The position numbers and the translations under genes were made by a program. This document shows positions 7,854-16,961 of a stretch of 34,975 nt of DNA, piece after piece. The notes under the pieces are model-generated. The model was not told the DNA's origin. It worked only from the letters and a program-made list of their open reading frames with translations, and did not search any database. This DNA comes from Acidobacteriota bacterium. GTDB lineage: Bacteria > Acidobacteriota > Blastocatellia > Pyrinomonadales > Pyrinomonadaceae. Where the stretch lies: assembly GCA_029557535.1 (NCBI GenBank), contig JAKQII010000114.1, positions 1 through 34,975 of the forward strand, read 5' to 3'. Each line of letters begins with the position of its first letter. Within the stretch, counting starts at the first letter, position 1.

Positions 7854-10532
7854 CTACTCCCGATAATCTCCGATCTGACGCAGGATCTTCGCGATGAGCC
7901 CTGTCCAGCCGGTTTGATGGCTGGCCCCGACACCCGAACCGTGGTCGCCGTGAAAATACTCGAAAAACAAGGGATAGTCGCGAAAATGATCGTCGGTCTG
8001 GAATTTCTCGTAATTACCGAAGACGGGCCGGAATCCCTCTTCGTTGCGAAGAAAGATCGCCGCCAAACGCTGCTCGAGTTCCTGCGCGACTTCCCACAGC
8101 GTCAGCTTACGCGCCGAACCGGTCGGAAATTCGACCTTGAATTCATCGCCGTAGAAGTAGTCGAACTTCTGCAGCGCCTCGATAAGAAGATAATTGACCG
8201 GCATCCAGATCGGACCGCGCCAGTTTGAATTGCCACCGAACATTCCGGTGCGCGATTCCGCCGGCTCGTACTCCACGCGATATTCCGTTCCGCCGGCTTC
8301 GAGAAAATACGGATTGTTCCGGTGAACACGCGAAAGAGCGCGAATTCCGAAATCGGACAAAAACTCGCTTTCGGAGAGCATCACGCGCAGGACGCGGCGC
8401 AGGCGTTCAGGATTGACGAGAGCGAGAAGAAATCGCGCGCACTGTCCGGGTCCCGTCATGCACGCGATCTGATCGGTCAGATCCGGACGGTTCTTGAGGA
8501 ACCACTCGGTGCGGCGCTTGAAGTCGGGCAAGGCGTCAAGAACCGCGGCTTCGATCGTTTCCACCGCGAACAACGGGATGAGTCCGACCATCGATCGCAG
8601 TCGCAATGGAAGGTCGTAGCCGTTCGGCATATGAAGGACGTCGTAATAAAAACCATCCCGCTCGTCCCACAATTCGGTGTTCTCTTCGCCGAGGTTGTTC
8701 ATCGCGTCCGAGATGTAAACGAAATGCTCGAAGAACTTAGTTGCGACGTCTTCGTAAACGCGATCGTCGCGGGCGAGCTCGAGCGCGATCGCCATCATGT
8801 TGAGGCAGAACATCGCCATCCAGCTCGTGCCGTCGGATTGTTCGATATGACCGCCAGTCGGCAGCGGCTTGCTGCGATCGAAGACACCGATGTTGTCGAG
8901 TCCGAGAAATCCGCCTTCAAACACGTTATTGCCCTCTTCGTCCTTTCGGTTGACCCACCAGGTGAAATTAAGGAGCAACTTGTGGAATATCCGTTCAAGA
9001 AAGGCCCGATCGGCGCGACCGCGCTGTTTCGCTTCGATCTGGTAAACGCGGAGCGCCGCCCACGCGTGAACCGGCGGATTGACGTCGCCGAACGCCCATT
9101 CGTAAGCCGGGATCTGGCCGTTCGGATGCATGTACCACTCGCGGAGCAGAAGCACGAGCTGACGTTTTGCGAATCCCGGATCGACAAGCGCGAGCGGGAT
9201 CGCATGAAACGCCAGGTCCCATGCGGCATACCACGGATACTCCCATTTGTCCGGCATCGAAATGATGTCTTCGTTATAGACATGAGTCCAATCTGCGTTA
9301 CGTCCCTTCAGACGCGATCGCGCCGGCTTCGGATACGCCGGGTCGCCGTCGAGCCATTCTCTGACGACATAGTGGTAGAACTGCTTTGACCACAGCATTC
9401 CGGCGAGCGACTGTCTCATCACGAGCCTCTCGTCGTCGCTCAGGCTCGCGGGGATTACGTCTCGGTAAAACTCGTCGGCCTCCTCGATCCGCGTCGCCAA
9501 AACCTCTGCGCATTCAGCAGCGAATTCGTCGCCGTCGGCGTAAGGCCGACCCTGATCTTCGGATGTGAGTCTCAGCCAGACCGATTCTGATGCGCCACTC
9601 TCGATCTCAAAGGTGTAATGCGCCGCCGCTTTGGTTCCGGTCCGGGCTGGATTCACCGCGCTTTCGTCCCCGCGCGTCACGAAGCGGCCGATCCCGTCCT
9701 TGGCGTACGTCTCCGGGTTCTTGCCGCCGTAGAGTGCCGCGAAGTTTGTCTCGTTCTCGGTGTAGAGCAGTTGCGGCGCATCTTCACAAAGAAGCGCGTA
9801 GCCGCCGACTTTTTCACACTGTGCGGAGATCCCCGCTATCGAGTCGGCGGTCCCGCCAAGTTCCGACAGGCGCGGTTTCGGCGGATGATCGAACCAGGAC
9901 CAGCGATTGCGGAACCAGAGCGTCGGCAAAATATGAATTGTCGCCGTTTCGGGGCCGCGGTTGACGGCGGTGACGCGGATGACGAGATCGTCGCAGTCGG
10001 CCTTCGCGTACTCGACAAAGACGTCAAAGTACCGGTCTTCATCGAAGACGCCGGTGTCGATCAGTTCGTACTCGGGGTCGGACTTTCCGCGGCGCTTGTT
10101 TTCATTGCGCAACTGAGCGTAAGGAAACGCTGCTTGTGGATACTTGTAGAGGAATTTCATGTACGAGTGCGTCGGCGTGCTGTCGAGATAGTAGTAGCAC
10201 TCTTTCACGTCCTCGCCGTGATTGCCTTCCGGACCCGTGAGCCCGAACAGTCGTTCCTTCAGGATCGGATCGCGTCCGTTCCATAACGCAATCGAGAAAC
10301 AGAGATACTGACGCCGGTCGCAAATGCCGGCGAGGCCGTCCTCGTTCCATCGAAAAGCACGCAGATGTGAATGATCGAACGGAAAATAGTCCCAGGCCGA
10401 ACCGTCCGGCGAATAATCTTCGCGTACGGTTCCCCAAGCCCTTTCCGACAAGTAAGGCCCCCACCGTTTCCAATCCTGCTCCCGGGCATTCGTCCGTTCG
10501 AGACGGATCAGTTCGGCATTTTCGTCTGACAT
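7854..10532 (-). CDS. GH63/MGH1-like glucosidase
   Basis: 892-aa predicted glycoside hydrolase of the family usually annotated glucosidase, with an (alpha/alpha)6-barrel of the GH63/mannosylglycerate-hydrolase type. Recognisable stretches are [18 protein letters not shown] and [16 protein letters not shown] at the N-terminus, [19 protein letters not shown], and [20 protein letters not shown]. The barrel contains [42 protein letters not shown] (likely acidic catalytic region) and [16 protein letters not shown]. No signal peptide is seen, so it probably acts in the cytosol on imported or stored oligosaccharides. It is transcribed first, with the glucose-dehydrogenase-like gene 5 bp downstream; together they could release and oxidise glucose. 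The exact glycosidic bond is not predictable from sequence. Confidence 0.88.
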   Translation of the reverse strand: MSDENAELIRLERTNAREQDWKRWGPYLSERAWGTVREDYSPDGSAWDYFPFDHSHLRAFRWNEDGLAGICDRRQYLCFSIALWNGRDPILKERLFGLTGPEGNHGEDVKECYYYLDSTPTHSYMKFLYKYPQAAFPYAQLRNENKRRGKSDPEYELIDTGVFDEDRYFDVFVEYAKADCDDLVIRVTAVNRGPETATIHILPTLWFRNRWSWFDHPPKPRLSELGGTADSIAGISAQCEKVGGYALLCEDAPQLLYTENETNFAALYGGKNPETYAKDGIGRFVTRGDESAVNPARTGTKAAAHYTFEIESGASESVWLRLTSEDQGRPYADGDEFAAECAEVLATRIEEADEFYRDVIPASLSDDERLVMRQSLAGMLWSKQFYHYVVREWLDGDPAYPKPARSRLKGRNADWTHVYNEDIISMPDKWEYPWYAAWDLAFHAIPLALVDPGFAKRQLVLLLREWYMHPNGQIPAYEWAFGDVNPPVHAWAALRVYQIEAKQRGRADRAFLERIFHKLLLNFTWWVNRKDEEGNNVFEGGFLGLDNIGVFDRSKPLPTGGHIEQSDGTSWMAMFCLNMMAIALELARDDRVYEDVATKFFEHFVYISDAMNNLGEENTELWDERDGFYYDVLHMPNGYDLPLRLRSMVGLIPLFAVETIEAAVLDALPDFKRRTEWFLKNRPDLTDQIACMTGPGQCARFLLALVNPERLRRVLRVMLSESEFLSDFGIRALSRVHRNNPYFLEAGGTEYRVEYEPAESRTGMFGGNSNWRGPIWMPVNYLLIEALQKFDYFYGDEFKVEFPTGSARKLTLWEVAQELEQRLAAIFLRNEEGFRPVFGNYEKFQTDDHFRDYPLFFEYFHGDHGSGVGASHQTGWTGLIAKILRQIGDYRE

Positions 10533-10565
10533 ACTTTTTCGAAGTTTGTCAGATTTTCAGCACCG

Positions 10566-10593
10566 AGTCTAGTTTTTCCACCTTCGTTGTCAC
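10566..10593 (-). promoter_or_regulatory. Candidate sigma70 promoter for glucosidase-dehydrogenase
   Basis: Minus strand GTGACA, 16 bp, TAGACT: five and four matches to the consensus hexamers. The start site would fall near 10559, about 27 bp before the glucosidase ATG. Confidence 0.4.
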
Positions 10594-10799
10594 CACAGAA
10601 TTGTCTGGACGAGGCCTGAAATCTCTGGTAAATTCGTCGGGTATTGCATCGCAACGTCAGCAAAATAATCCCGCAACAGCGCCGTTCACTGAAATCCGGT
10701 GTCGATTGGCCATTTTTTGAACGAAACCGCGTAATTTGTTGGATATACTAGTCTTTCCGATTCGGATTCGATTCGGATCTGACGGGATCATCAGTCAGG

Positions 10800-13700
10800 A
10801 TGAAGGCGCAAAAGTTAAAGTCGATCTCACGGCAGCAGTCCGAGGAAGTCGGTCGCGCTGTCGAAGAAAAGCTTGCAGCCGGCTTCTCGGCACAGGCTGA
10901 GCAACTCCTCGTCGAGTCGCTGGAGAACTATAAGCACGCCCCGGACGACCTTGCGAACTTGCGCCGACTCCTTTCATACACTCTCGAAACACTCGGACGC
11001 TACAACGAAGCTCTCGACGCCATTAGTGACTACGAGAACGAAGAAGTTCTTCAAAAACTCCAACTTGAGACCCAACTCCGCGTTATCACTCAACTCGCGA
11101 TCGGATACAGCAACAATTCCGACTATCCGAAGGCAGCGACGTTGCTCAAAGAAACGCTCCAGAAGGCGCAGTTCGCCGAACTGACAAGTGTTTTGGGCGT
11201 TATCTACAATGCGTTGTCGCGCGTCTACCGGAAACTGAACCAGCATTCGATCTCGGCGGGTTACGCGACCGAAGCGCTGAACAACTTTCGCGAGAACGGC
11301 GACTGGTACGGGATGGCCGAAGCCTACCAGTTGATCGCGACCGCGTCGTATCAGGAAGGTAATATCGAGCGCTCGCTTGAGAATTACGAATTTGCGATCA
11401 AGATTATCGGCGACCGTGCCGCGCCGTTCCTTCTCGGACGAATCTATTCCGATCTTTCGGGCGTTTACTGGCTCCTCAGACGTCCGCAGGACGGGATCGC
11501 GTGTCTCGAAAAATCGATCAAGTTCTTCGACCAGACGGATCATCGACTGAATTCGGTGATCGCATACAACAATCTCGGCATGAACCTAATGCTGATCGGT
11601 GACTGGTCGCGGGCCGAACAGAATCTCAAGGTCGCGCTCGAGATCGCGACCGAAGCCAATCACGCGCACGTCGCGGGCGTCCTCGATTCGCTTGGCGAAT
11701 TGCAAATGCTCCGCGGGAAGCTCGAGGAAGCGTGCGAGATGTTCGGGCGCAGCATCGACTTTGCTCTCGAGCGCAAGCGCGAGTGGTACGTGATCCAATC
11801 ACTGCGCAACCTGGGTCGGTGTTATCTGGCGGCGAACCAACCGGACAAAGCGATCGAAGCAACGGAAAGAGCGATCGAGATCTGCCGTGTCGTCGGTGAA
11901 AAGCATATTCTTTACATGGTGCGGCTTGTCCTTGCCGAGGCGCATCTGGAACTGGGCGATCTCGAAAAGTGCGAGGAAGAATTGAAGTCGATCGAGGAAG
12001 CGGAGCCGACGAACGACTTCTTCGTGCTCGGGACGATCCAGCGGATCCGGGGTCTTTCGGCGCTGGAGAACGGCGACGAACAAACCGCCGCTTATCATTT
12101 CAACCGCGCCCTGACGATCTTCGAAACTGCGGAAGACCTTTATCACATAGCCTTGACGCGATTCCTGCTGGGGCGCACCGTATCGGAGTCCGATCCCGCA
12201 ACGGCCATAAAACATTTGATATCGGCGAGCGAGGTCTTTCGCAAATTGGGCGTCGACGGATTTTATGAAGGTTCGGAAAGGCTGATCGCGAAGCTCAAAA
12301 GCGCCGGCGAACCCACCAAAAAACCCGGCGTCAGCGCGGGCTCGCAATTGCTCATGCTCCGGCTTGCCGAGGCGACTGCGTCGCGCGAACTGCTTTTCCG
12401 CGAATTGGTTGCGGTGCTTCGCCAGGAAGGGAAAGCGCGACGTATCATCGTCACCGAAACCGGTGAGGGACGCCGCCTGTTTCCATTCATTTCGCAGGAT
12501 TTCACGCCACAGGAGGCGGCGGAACTCGTCGACAACCTGCAGCAGGCGATTCTGAAGGGCAAACTCGAAGATTTCGCAAAGACGAAGAACATGGCAGTCT
12601 TCGATCTAAAGGCTCCGAACGCCCCGCCGGCGATGCTGTTGCTCTTTCCGCGTTCGGGCGCCGTTCTCAACGACGGAGGTTCGATCGAGCCGCTGCTGCG
12701 CGTTGTTTCGCTCGGAATGGATGTCTGCGCTCTGCGAGACAAAGACCGCTACAAGCAGGTCGACACCGAGGCGAGCCCGTACATTTCCAGCAATCTCATG
12801 CCGGGCTTCATCCATTCGTCGCCGGCGATGACCGCGCTTGTCGAAGAGGTTTACAAGATAAGATCGTCGGACGTAACGGTGCTCGTCACCGGCGAATCGG
12901 GAACCGGCAAGGAACTCGTGTCGCGCGCGATCCACGCGATATCGAACCGCAAGGACCGCGTCTTCATTCCATTCAATTGTACGGCCGTACCGAAGGAACT
13001 GGCGGAAGGTCATCTCTTCGGATACCGTAAAGGCGCCTTTACGGGCGCTGTCAGCGACTCGCCCGGCATGATCCGCGCGGCCCATGGCGGCACGCTTTTC
13101 CTTGACGAGGTCGGAGATCTCCCGCTCGACGTCCAACCGAAACTTCTCAGATTCCTGCAGGAAGGTGAGGTTCAGCCGATCGGCGAAAAGACCCCGATCA
13201 AGGTCGATGTGCGCGTCATCGCGGCAACGAACATGCTGCTTGAGCAAAAGGTCGCCGACGGCAGTTTCCGCGAGGACTTGTATTATCGGCTTAATGTCAT
13301 CCGGCTGCGCGTACCGCCGCTTCGGGAGCGGAGAACGGAAATCCCGCCGATCATCAACTATTACATCAACCATTATTCGTCCCGTTTCGGAAAGCGCGGA
13401 ATCACGATCACGCCGCAGACGATAGATCTCCTGATGGTGTGTGAATGGGAAGGAAACGTCCGGCAGCTATGCAACGAGATTCAGCGCATCGTCGCGCGGG
13501 CCGAGGACGGCGACGTGATAACTCCGAACAGCCTTTCGGCCGAACTCAAGCGCAGCGCCACACCGATCGCGCCGCTCGACGGTCTTGAAAACGTACGGAC
13601 GATCTCGTCGGTCGGCGGATTCGGCGGTTACAGCGTTGGGAAGCAGGGATCGACTCTTGAAGAAGCCGTTTCGGAACTCGAAACTCAGATGATACAGGAT

Positions 13701-13811
13701 GCGTTGCGTCGGCACGACTGGAACATATCCCGCGTCGCCCGCGAACTCGGACTTACCCGCCGCGGACTCTACCTGAAGATCGAGCGATACGGAATCGAAC
13801 GAGCAGCCTAG
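10800..13811 (+). CDS. Sigma54-dependent activator with TPR sensor half
   Basis: 1003-aa cytosolic transcription activator. Residues about 15-500 are a row of TPR helices (for example DWYGMAEAYQLIATASYQEGN and REWYVIQSLRNLGRCYLAANQ), a likely protein-binding sensor. Residues about 515-650 form a less clear linker, perhaps GAF-like (RRIIVTETGEGRRLFPF). The AAA+ sigma54 domain covers about 665-895 with Walker A GESGTGKE (698-705), the GAFTGA sigma54-contact loop (745-750), Walker B GGTLFLDE (763-770) and an LNVIRLRVPPLRER sensor region. A Fis-type helix-turn-helix ends the protein (NISRVARELGLTRRGLYLKIERYG). There is no receiver domain, so it is not a classical response regulator. The start ATG overlaps an AGG; a GGGAT sits 13 bases upstream. 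It is divergent from the glucosidase unit, a possible target. Confidence 0.93.
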   Translation: MKAQKLKSISRQQSEEVGRAVEEKLAAGFSAQAEQLLVESLENYKHAPDDLANLRRLLSYTLETLGRYNEALDAISDYENEEVLQKLQLETQLRVITQLAIGYSNNSDYPKAATLLKETLQKAQFAELTSVLGVIYNALSRVYRKLNQHSISAGYATEALNNFRENGDWYGMAEAYQLIATASYQEGNIERSLENYEFAIKIIGDRAAPFLLGRIYSDLSGVYWLLRRPQDGIACLEKSIKFFDQTDHRLNSVIAYNNLGMNLMLIGDWSRAEQNLKVALEIATEANHAHVAGVLDSLGELQMLRGKLEEACEMFGRSIDFALERKREWYVIQSLRNLGRCYLAANQPDKAIEATERAIEICRVVGEKHILYMVRLVLAEAHLELGDLEKCEEELKSIEEAEPTNDFFVLGTIQRIRGLSALENGDEQTAAYHFNRALTIFETAEDLYHIALTRFLLGRTVSESDPATAIKHLISASEVFRKLGVDGFYEGSERLIAKLKSAGEPTKKPGVSAGSQLLMLRLAEATASRELLFRELVAVLRQEGKARRIIVTETGEGRRLFPFISQDFTPQEAAELVDNLQQAILKGKLEDFAKTKNMAVFDLKAPNAPPAMLLLFPRSGAVLNDGGSIEPLLRVVSLGMDVCALRDKDRYKQVDTEASPYISSNLMPGFIHSSPAMTALVEEVYKIRSSDVTVLVTGESGTGKELVSRAIHAISNRKDRVFIPFNCTAVPKELAEGHLFGYRKGAFTGAVSDSPGMIRAAHGGTLFLDEVGDLPLDVQPKLLRFLQEGEVQPIGEKTPIKVDVRVIAATNMLLEQKVADGSFREDLYYRLNVIRLRVPPLRERRTEIPPIINYYINHYSSRFGKRGITITPQTIDLLMVCEWEGNVRQLCNEIQRIVARAEDGDVITPNSLSAELKRSATPIAPLDGLENVRTISSVGGFGGYSVGKQGSTLEEAVSELETQMIQDALRRHDWNISRVARELGLTRRGLYLKIERYGIERAA

Positions 13812-13866
13812 ATTGGAGTTCCGCCTTCAGGCGGCCCTTCCATTGCGGATTGCGGATTTGGGATCT

Positions 13867-14020
13867 GGGAATCCAGATTCCAGGATTCCAAATTCCATGA
13901 TTCCAACATTCCTGGCGCTCCACGCCGGGGCATGAAAAACAATGAAGCTGCGAAGGCACGTCTCGAACCTTGAATCTTGAATTTCGAATCGAAGCGCTGG
14001 AATCATGGAATTTTGAAATC
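13867..14020. repeat. GATTCCA-type array with a 16-bp perfect inverted repeat
   Basis: Between convergent genes. The left part (13867-13912) is a run of AATCCAGATTCCAGGATTCC-like units. The 16-mer AAATTCCATGATTCCA at 13890-13905 is exactly complementary to 13998-14013, whose right arm covers the stop codon of the universal stress protein gene. The loop is 92 nt. A small CCGCC-TTCA-GGCGG hairpin at 13821-13834 follows the activator stop but lacks a T-run. Confidence 0.8.
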
Positions 14021-14917
14021 CTGTCCGCGTTTCCCCCTCACGATCTCAACCGAACAATGCGCCCGGGTGACGATCGCCGACGCGACGCTGCCAAGAAGAT
14101 ATTTCGTAAGCACATCGTCGAACCGCGTTGCGCCGAGGAAGATCGCGTCAGCGCCGAAGGTTTTCGCTTCCCCGACGATCAGGCTCTTCGGATTTCCCTC
14201 AACGATTGCGAGCGATGCCTTAAGGCCGGCCCCTTCAAGTCGGTCGGCAACCGACCGGCCAATCCGTTCGACGTGCTCATCTTCGATCTCGAATGATTTC
14301 CGGATCAAGGCGGTGTCCTGAACCAAAACGACCCGGACCTCGGTACCCGGCGCCCACTGCCGTTCCGCGATCGACGCCACGGCACGGTCCGCGCCCGCGG
14401 TACCGTCGTAACCGACGATCAATCTTGCCGGCGACGGTTCGACCTCGACCCTTCCGCGCGCGACCCGGACCGAGCACGGCGCCTCAGTCACGATCTTCTG
14501 CGCGACGCTTCCGATCAACAACTCCTTCAATCCAACGACGCCCTGGGCGCCGACGACGATGAGATCCGGCTTGAAGTCTTCCGCTCGAAAGAGGATCTCC
14601 CACGCGGCCGAACCGTAAGTCGCTTCGGCCGTTATCGTCCAGTTCGGGAACATCGTCCCCACACGTCTGGCGGCCGCTTCCGCCAAATCGCGGGCCGCCG
14701 CGAATACCTCGAGGTTCTCTTCGTAATGCGCCTTGAGTTCGGGAACGACGAAAACCGGGGGTTCGCCGTTCTTCTGGGGCGGGAGCCAGACTTCGGCAAC
14801 ACTTAAGACAAGCGCCTCGACAGTCTGAGGCAATCCGGCGGACCGCAGATCGTCGAGCGCGGCGTCCGCAAAATTCGATCCGTCGTACGCGATCAAGATT
14901 TTGAATGTATCTGACAT
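14003..14917 (-). CDS. Tandem universal stress protein (UspA)
   Basis: 304-aa cytosolic protein with two Usp domains. Domain 1 starts ILIAYDGSNFADAALDDL and ends with the ATP-binding pattern VVGAQGVVGLKELLIGSVAQKIVTEAPCSVRV (G-x2-G-x9-G-S/T). Domain 2 starts LIVGYDGTAGADRAVASI and ends IFLGATRFDDVLTKYLLGSVASAIVTRAHCSVEIVRG. Both halves keep the start Asp and the G-loop, so nucleotide binding is plausible in each. Such proteins are induced by starvation or stress, but their action is mostly indirect. A strong GGAGGTGA lies 7 bases before the ATG and a fair sigma70 promoter about 40 bp upstream, suggesting efficient expression. Its 3' end sits in an inverted-repeat array shared with the convergent sigma54 activator. 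Confidence 0.92.
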   Translation of the reverse strand: MSDTFKILIAYDGSNFADAALDDLRSAGLPQTVEALVLSVAEVWLPPQKNGEPPVFVVPELKAHYEENLEVFAAARDLAEAAARRVGTMFPNWTITAEATYGSAAWEILFRAEDFKPDLIVVGAQGVVGLKELLIGSVAQKIVTEAPCSVRVARGRVEVEPSPARLIVGYDGTAGADRAVASIAERQWAPGTEVRVVLVQDTALIRKSFEIEDEHVERIGRSVADRLEGAGLKASLAIVEGNPKSLIVGEAKTFGADAIFLGATRFDDVLTKYLLGSVASAIVTRAHCSVEIVRGKRGQDFKIP

Positions 14918-14957
14918 TTTCCGATCACCTCCGAACTATTTGTTTCACTCTGCTTAA

Positions 14958-14986
14958 ATTATCCGACTCCGGGCGATCGAACACAA
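14958..14986 (-). promoter_or_regulatory. Candidate sigma70 promoter for the universal stress protein
   Basis: Minus strand TTGTGT, 17 bp, GATAAT: the -10 is 5/6 and the -35 has the core TTG. The transcript would begin near 14951 and carry the strong GGAGGTGA site. Confidence 0.45.
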
Positions 14987-15204
14987 TCGCCGCGCATCTG
15001 AAGCGGTCGGGCAATTTTCAAAGTTCTGTGCTATCTTTTGGTTCGAAGCCAACCGACCTAGTAGAAATCGATGCCAAATTTCGACCTGACAAGTCAATCG
15101 CGGTCACGTATTCCGTACGGCGGCATTGTGAGGAGCATTCCGATTGACCCGGTCGGAGATGATCGAGCGTTGGTTCGCTTTGCGGTTGAATGATCTGAAA
15201 GATG

Positions 15205-15225
15205 TTGCGGACCGTCCGTCCGCAA
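15205..15225. repeat. 8-bp perfect inverted repeat in intergenic DNA
   Basis: TTGCGGAC, five-base spacer CGTCC, GTCCGCAA. No T-run follows on either strand, so it is not a standard terminator. It lies about 175-195 bp before the symporter start and could be an operator or an RNA hairpin. Confidence 0.6.
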
Positions 15226-15400
15226 TTCCCGTACCGTGCATGCGTGTGCCCTGGGTGGCGGCATCGCTATCCCGAAGAATCGAGGGCGTTCTGGTCCTGA
15301 AGTACCCCAGCGTCGGTATGTGTCGCAGCGCATCGAATGAACCTAGCTGCCCGGCTTCGATTCCGATTCATCAAAGCAAGCAGACCGATTAATCGATACG

Positions 15401-16792
15401 ATGAGTGAAAAAAAGACTGAGAACAACGAGTACGCATACGAGCAGGAATTGAGGACCGACCTCGATGACCACACCCGCGACAAGCCGAAGGGGATGGCGC
15501 TTCATACCAAGATTCTCCTCGGCTTGGTCGTCGGTGCCGGCGGTGGCGTAATCGTCAACTACATAGTCGGGGGCACGAACGAGAATCTGGTTTGGTTCAT
15601 TAAGAATTTCACGGAACCGATCGGACAGTTGTTCCTCAATTTGCTGCTGATGATCGTTGTTCCGTTAGTGTTCTCGTCGTTGATCGTCGGCGTCGCCGGG
15701 ATCGGTGACATTCGCAAGCTCGGTCGGATCGGGCTGAAATCATTCGGCTACTGCGTCATTATCTCAGCGATCTCGGTCGTCATCGGACTGACGCTCGCCA
15801 ACACCATCCAGCCCGGCAAGCGCATCGCACCCGACATCGCCGAGCAGATGAAGACGCAGTTCGGAGGGGATGCCGAGAAGCGGGTTGAGGACCAGAAGAA
15901 ACTTGCCGAGGCAGCGAAGAGCGAAACCGCGTTGATGCAGGTCGTCAAGACCATCGTTCCGAAAAACCTTTTTGGCTCGATCGGCGGCGAGAATCCGAAC
16001 ATGCTTCACCTGATGTTCTTCGCACTGATCGTTGGAATCGCGATCACCCTTTTGCCGGGAACTATCTCCGCGCCGTTCGTCGGGGTCATGGATTCTCTTT
16101 TCCGTATTACCTCGAAGATCATTGATATGGTGATGAAGCTCGCGCCATACGCCGTCGCGTGCTTGATCTTTACCAACGTTGCGAGGTTCGGGGTCGAACT
16201 TCTTGGGGCGCTCGGATGGTTCGTTGCGACCGTTCTCGTAGCGCTTTCGATCCATATGTTCGGCGTTTACTCGCTGTCGGTGGCGTTGCTCTCCCGGATG
16301 AATCCGATCGAGTTCTTCAGCCGCATAAAGACGGTCATCGTGACGGCGTTCTCGACTTCCTCGTCGAACGCGACGCTTCCGACGGCGCTTCGCGTCAGTG
16401 AAGAGAACCTCGGAGTTCCCAAAGAGATCAACAGCTTCGTACTGACCGTCGGAGCGACGGCGAATCAGAACGGAACGGCACTATACGAGGGCGTCACGGT
16501 TCTGTTTCTGGCACAACTCGCGGGCGTTGAACTGACACTCGCTCAGCAGTTGATGGTCGTATATCTGGCGATCCTCGGCGGCATCGGAACCGCCGGTGTC
16601 CCGTCCGGTTCGATCCCGTTCATCATCGGGATCCTGGCGATGATCGGCATCAACCCGGCGCTGATCGCGATCATTCTCGGCGTCGATCGAATTCTCGACA
16701 TGTGCCGCACGACGCTGAACGTCGCCGGCGACATCACGGCGGCGACATACGTTGCCCGGAGTGAGGGTGTGAAGCTTCTTGGCGGAAGGTAG
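15401..16792 (+). CDS. Dicarboxylate/amino acid:cation symporter (SDF/DAACS family)
   Basis: 463-aa inner-membrane carrier that takes up C4-dicarboxylates or acidic/neutral amino acids with Na+ or H+ (family knowledge). Family signatures in order: LFLNLLLMIVVPLVFSSLIVGV in the third helix, the serine-rich re-entrant loop TAFSTSSSNATLPT, the NMDGT-equivalent region GATANQNGTALYEGV, the second loop GTAGVPSGS and the substrate-binding helix DRILDMCRTTLNVAGD. An unusually long soluble insert (about residues 140-190, rich in Lys/Glu) separates helices, as in several bacterial members. The N-terminal 30 residues are charged and cytosolic. No evident Shine-Dalgarno precedes the ATG. It is monocistronic, closed by the terminator at 16816. 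The NMDGT variant (NQNGT) means the specificity should not be assumed. Confidence 0.93.
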   Translation: MSEKKTENNEYAYEQELRTDLDDHTRDKPKGMALHTKILLGLVVGAGGGVIVNYIVGGTNENLVWFIKNFTEPIGQLFLNLLLMIVVPLVFSSLIVGVAGIGDIRKLGRIGLKSFGYCVIISAISVVIGLTLANTIQPGKRIAPDIAEQMKTQFGGDAEKRVEDQKKLAEAAKSETALMQVVKTIVPKNLFGSIGGENPNMLHLMFFALIVGIAITLLPGTISAPFVGVMDSLFRITSKIIDMVMKLAPYAVACLIFTNVARFGVELLGALGWFVATVLVALSIHMFGVYSLSVALLSRMNPIEFFSRIKTVIVTAFSTSSSNATLPTALRVSEENLGVPKEINSFVLTVGATANQNGTALYEGVTVLFLAQLAGVELTLAQQLMVVYLAILGGIGTAGVPSGSIPFIIGILAMIGINPALIAIILGVDRILDMCRTTLNVAGDITAATYVARSEGVKLLGGR

Positions 16793-16815
16793 CCGGGCGG
16801 CTATCGCTGATCGAT

Positions 16816-16846
16816 ATGGCGCGGTCTTTGATCCGCGCCATTTTAT
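16816..16846 (+). terminator. Rho-independent terminator after the symporter
   Basis: Stem ATGGCGCGG / CCGCGCCAT (9 bp) with an 8-base loop, followed by TTTTATT. It begins 24 bp after the symporter stop. Confidence 0.8.
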
Positions 16847-16961
16847 TGCGTTTCGATCCCGTTTGGGGTAAATTTCAGGGTATTCAAGGTTTCCGCGTCG
16901 CTCGGCCCGTAATTATCGGGGCGGTTCGCGCATCAAATTCCGGTTTCAAGGAAGATCCGAC

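Larger units (their letters stand above)
14918..15400. other. 483-bp divergent intergenic region
   Basis: Lies between the divergent stress-protein and symporter genes. It contains the stress-protein promoter (14958-14986), a small TTGG-TTCGAAG-CCAA dyad near 15048-15062 and an 8-bp perfect hairpin at 15205-15225. Reading frames of about 80 aa cross the region on both strands, but none has a ribosome site or a recognisable motif. No clear symporter promoter was found. It may hold a decayed gene or an untranslated RNA. Confidence 0.5.

Noticed and set aside
8322-9389. 355-codon open frame antisense to the glucosidase gene
   Set aside because: No ribosome site or recognisable domain; the glucosidase frame is continuous and typical of its family.
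10700-10760. Promoter for the sigma54 activator (TATACT at 10744-10749)
   Set aside because: The -10 is good but the nearest -35 (TTGAAC) is 21 bp away; too weak to annotate.
13821-13834. Terminator after the sigma54 activator
   Set aside because: The CCGCC-TTCA-GGCGG hairpin is short and followed by CCCTTCC, not a T-run.
15041-15062. tRNA T-arm-like GGTTCGA sequence
   Set aside because: No acceptor stem, anticodon arm or CCA context around it; the same applies to similar strings at 1130 and 4380.
15144-15392. 82-codon plus-strand frame before the symporter
   Set aside because: No Shine-Dalgarno, no motif, unusual Arg/Ser/Pro content; could be a gene remnant but not supportable.
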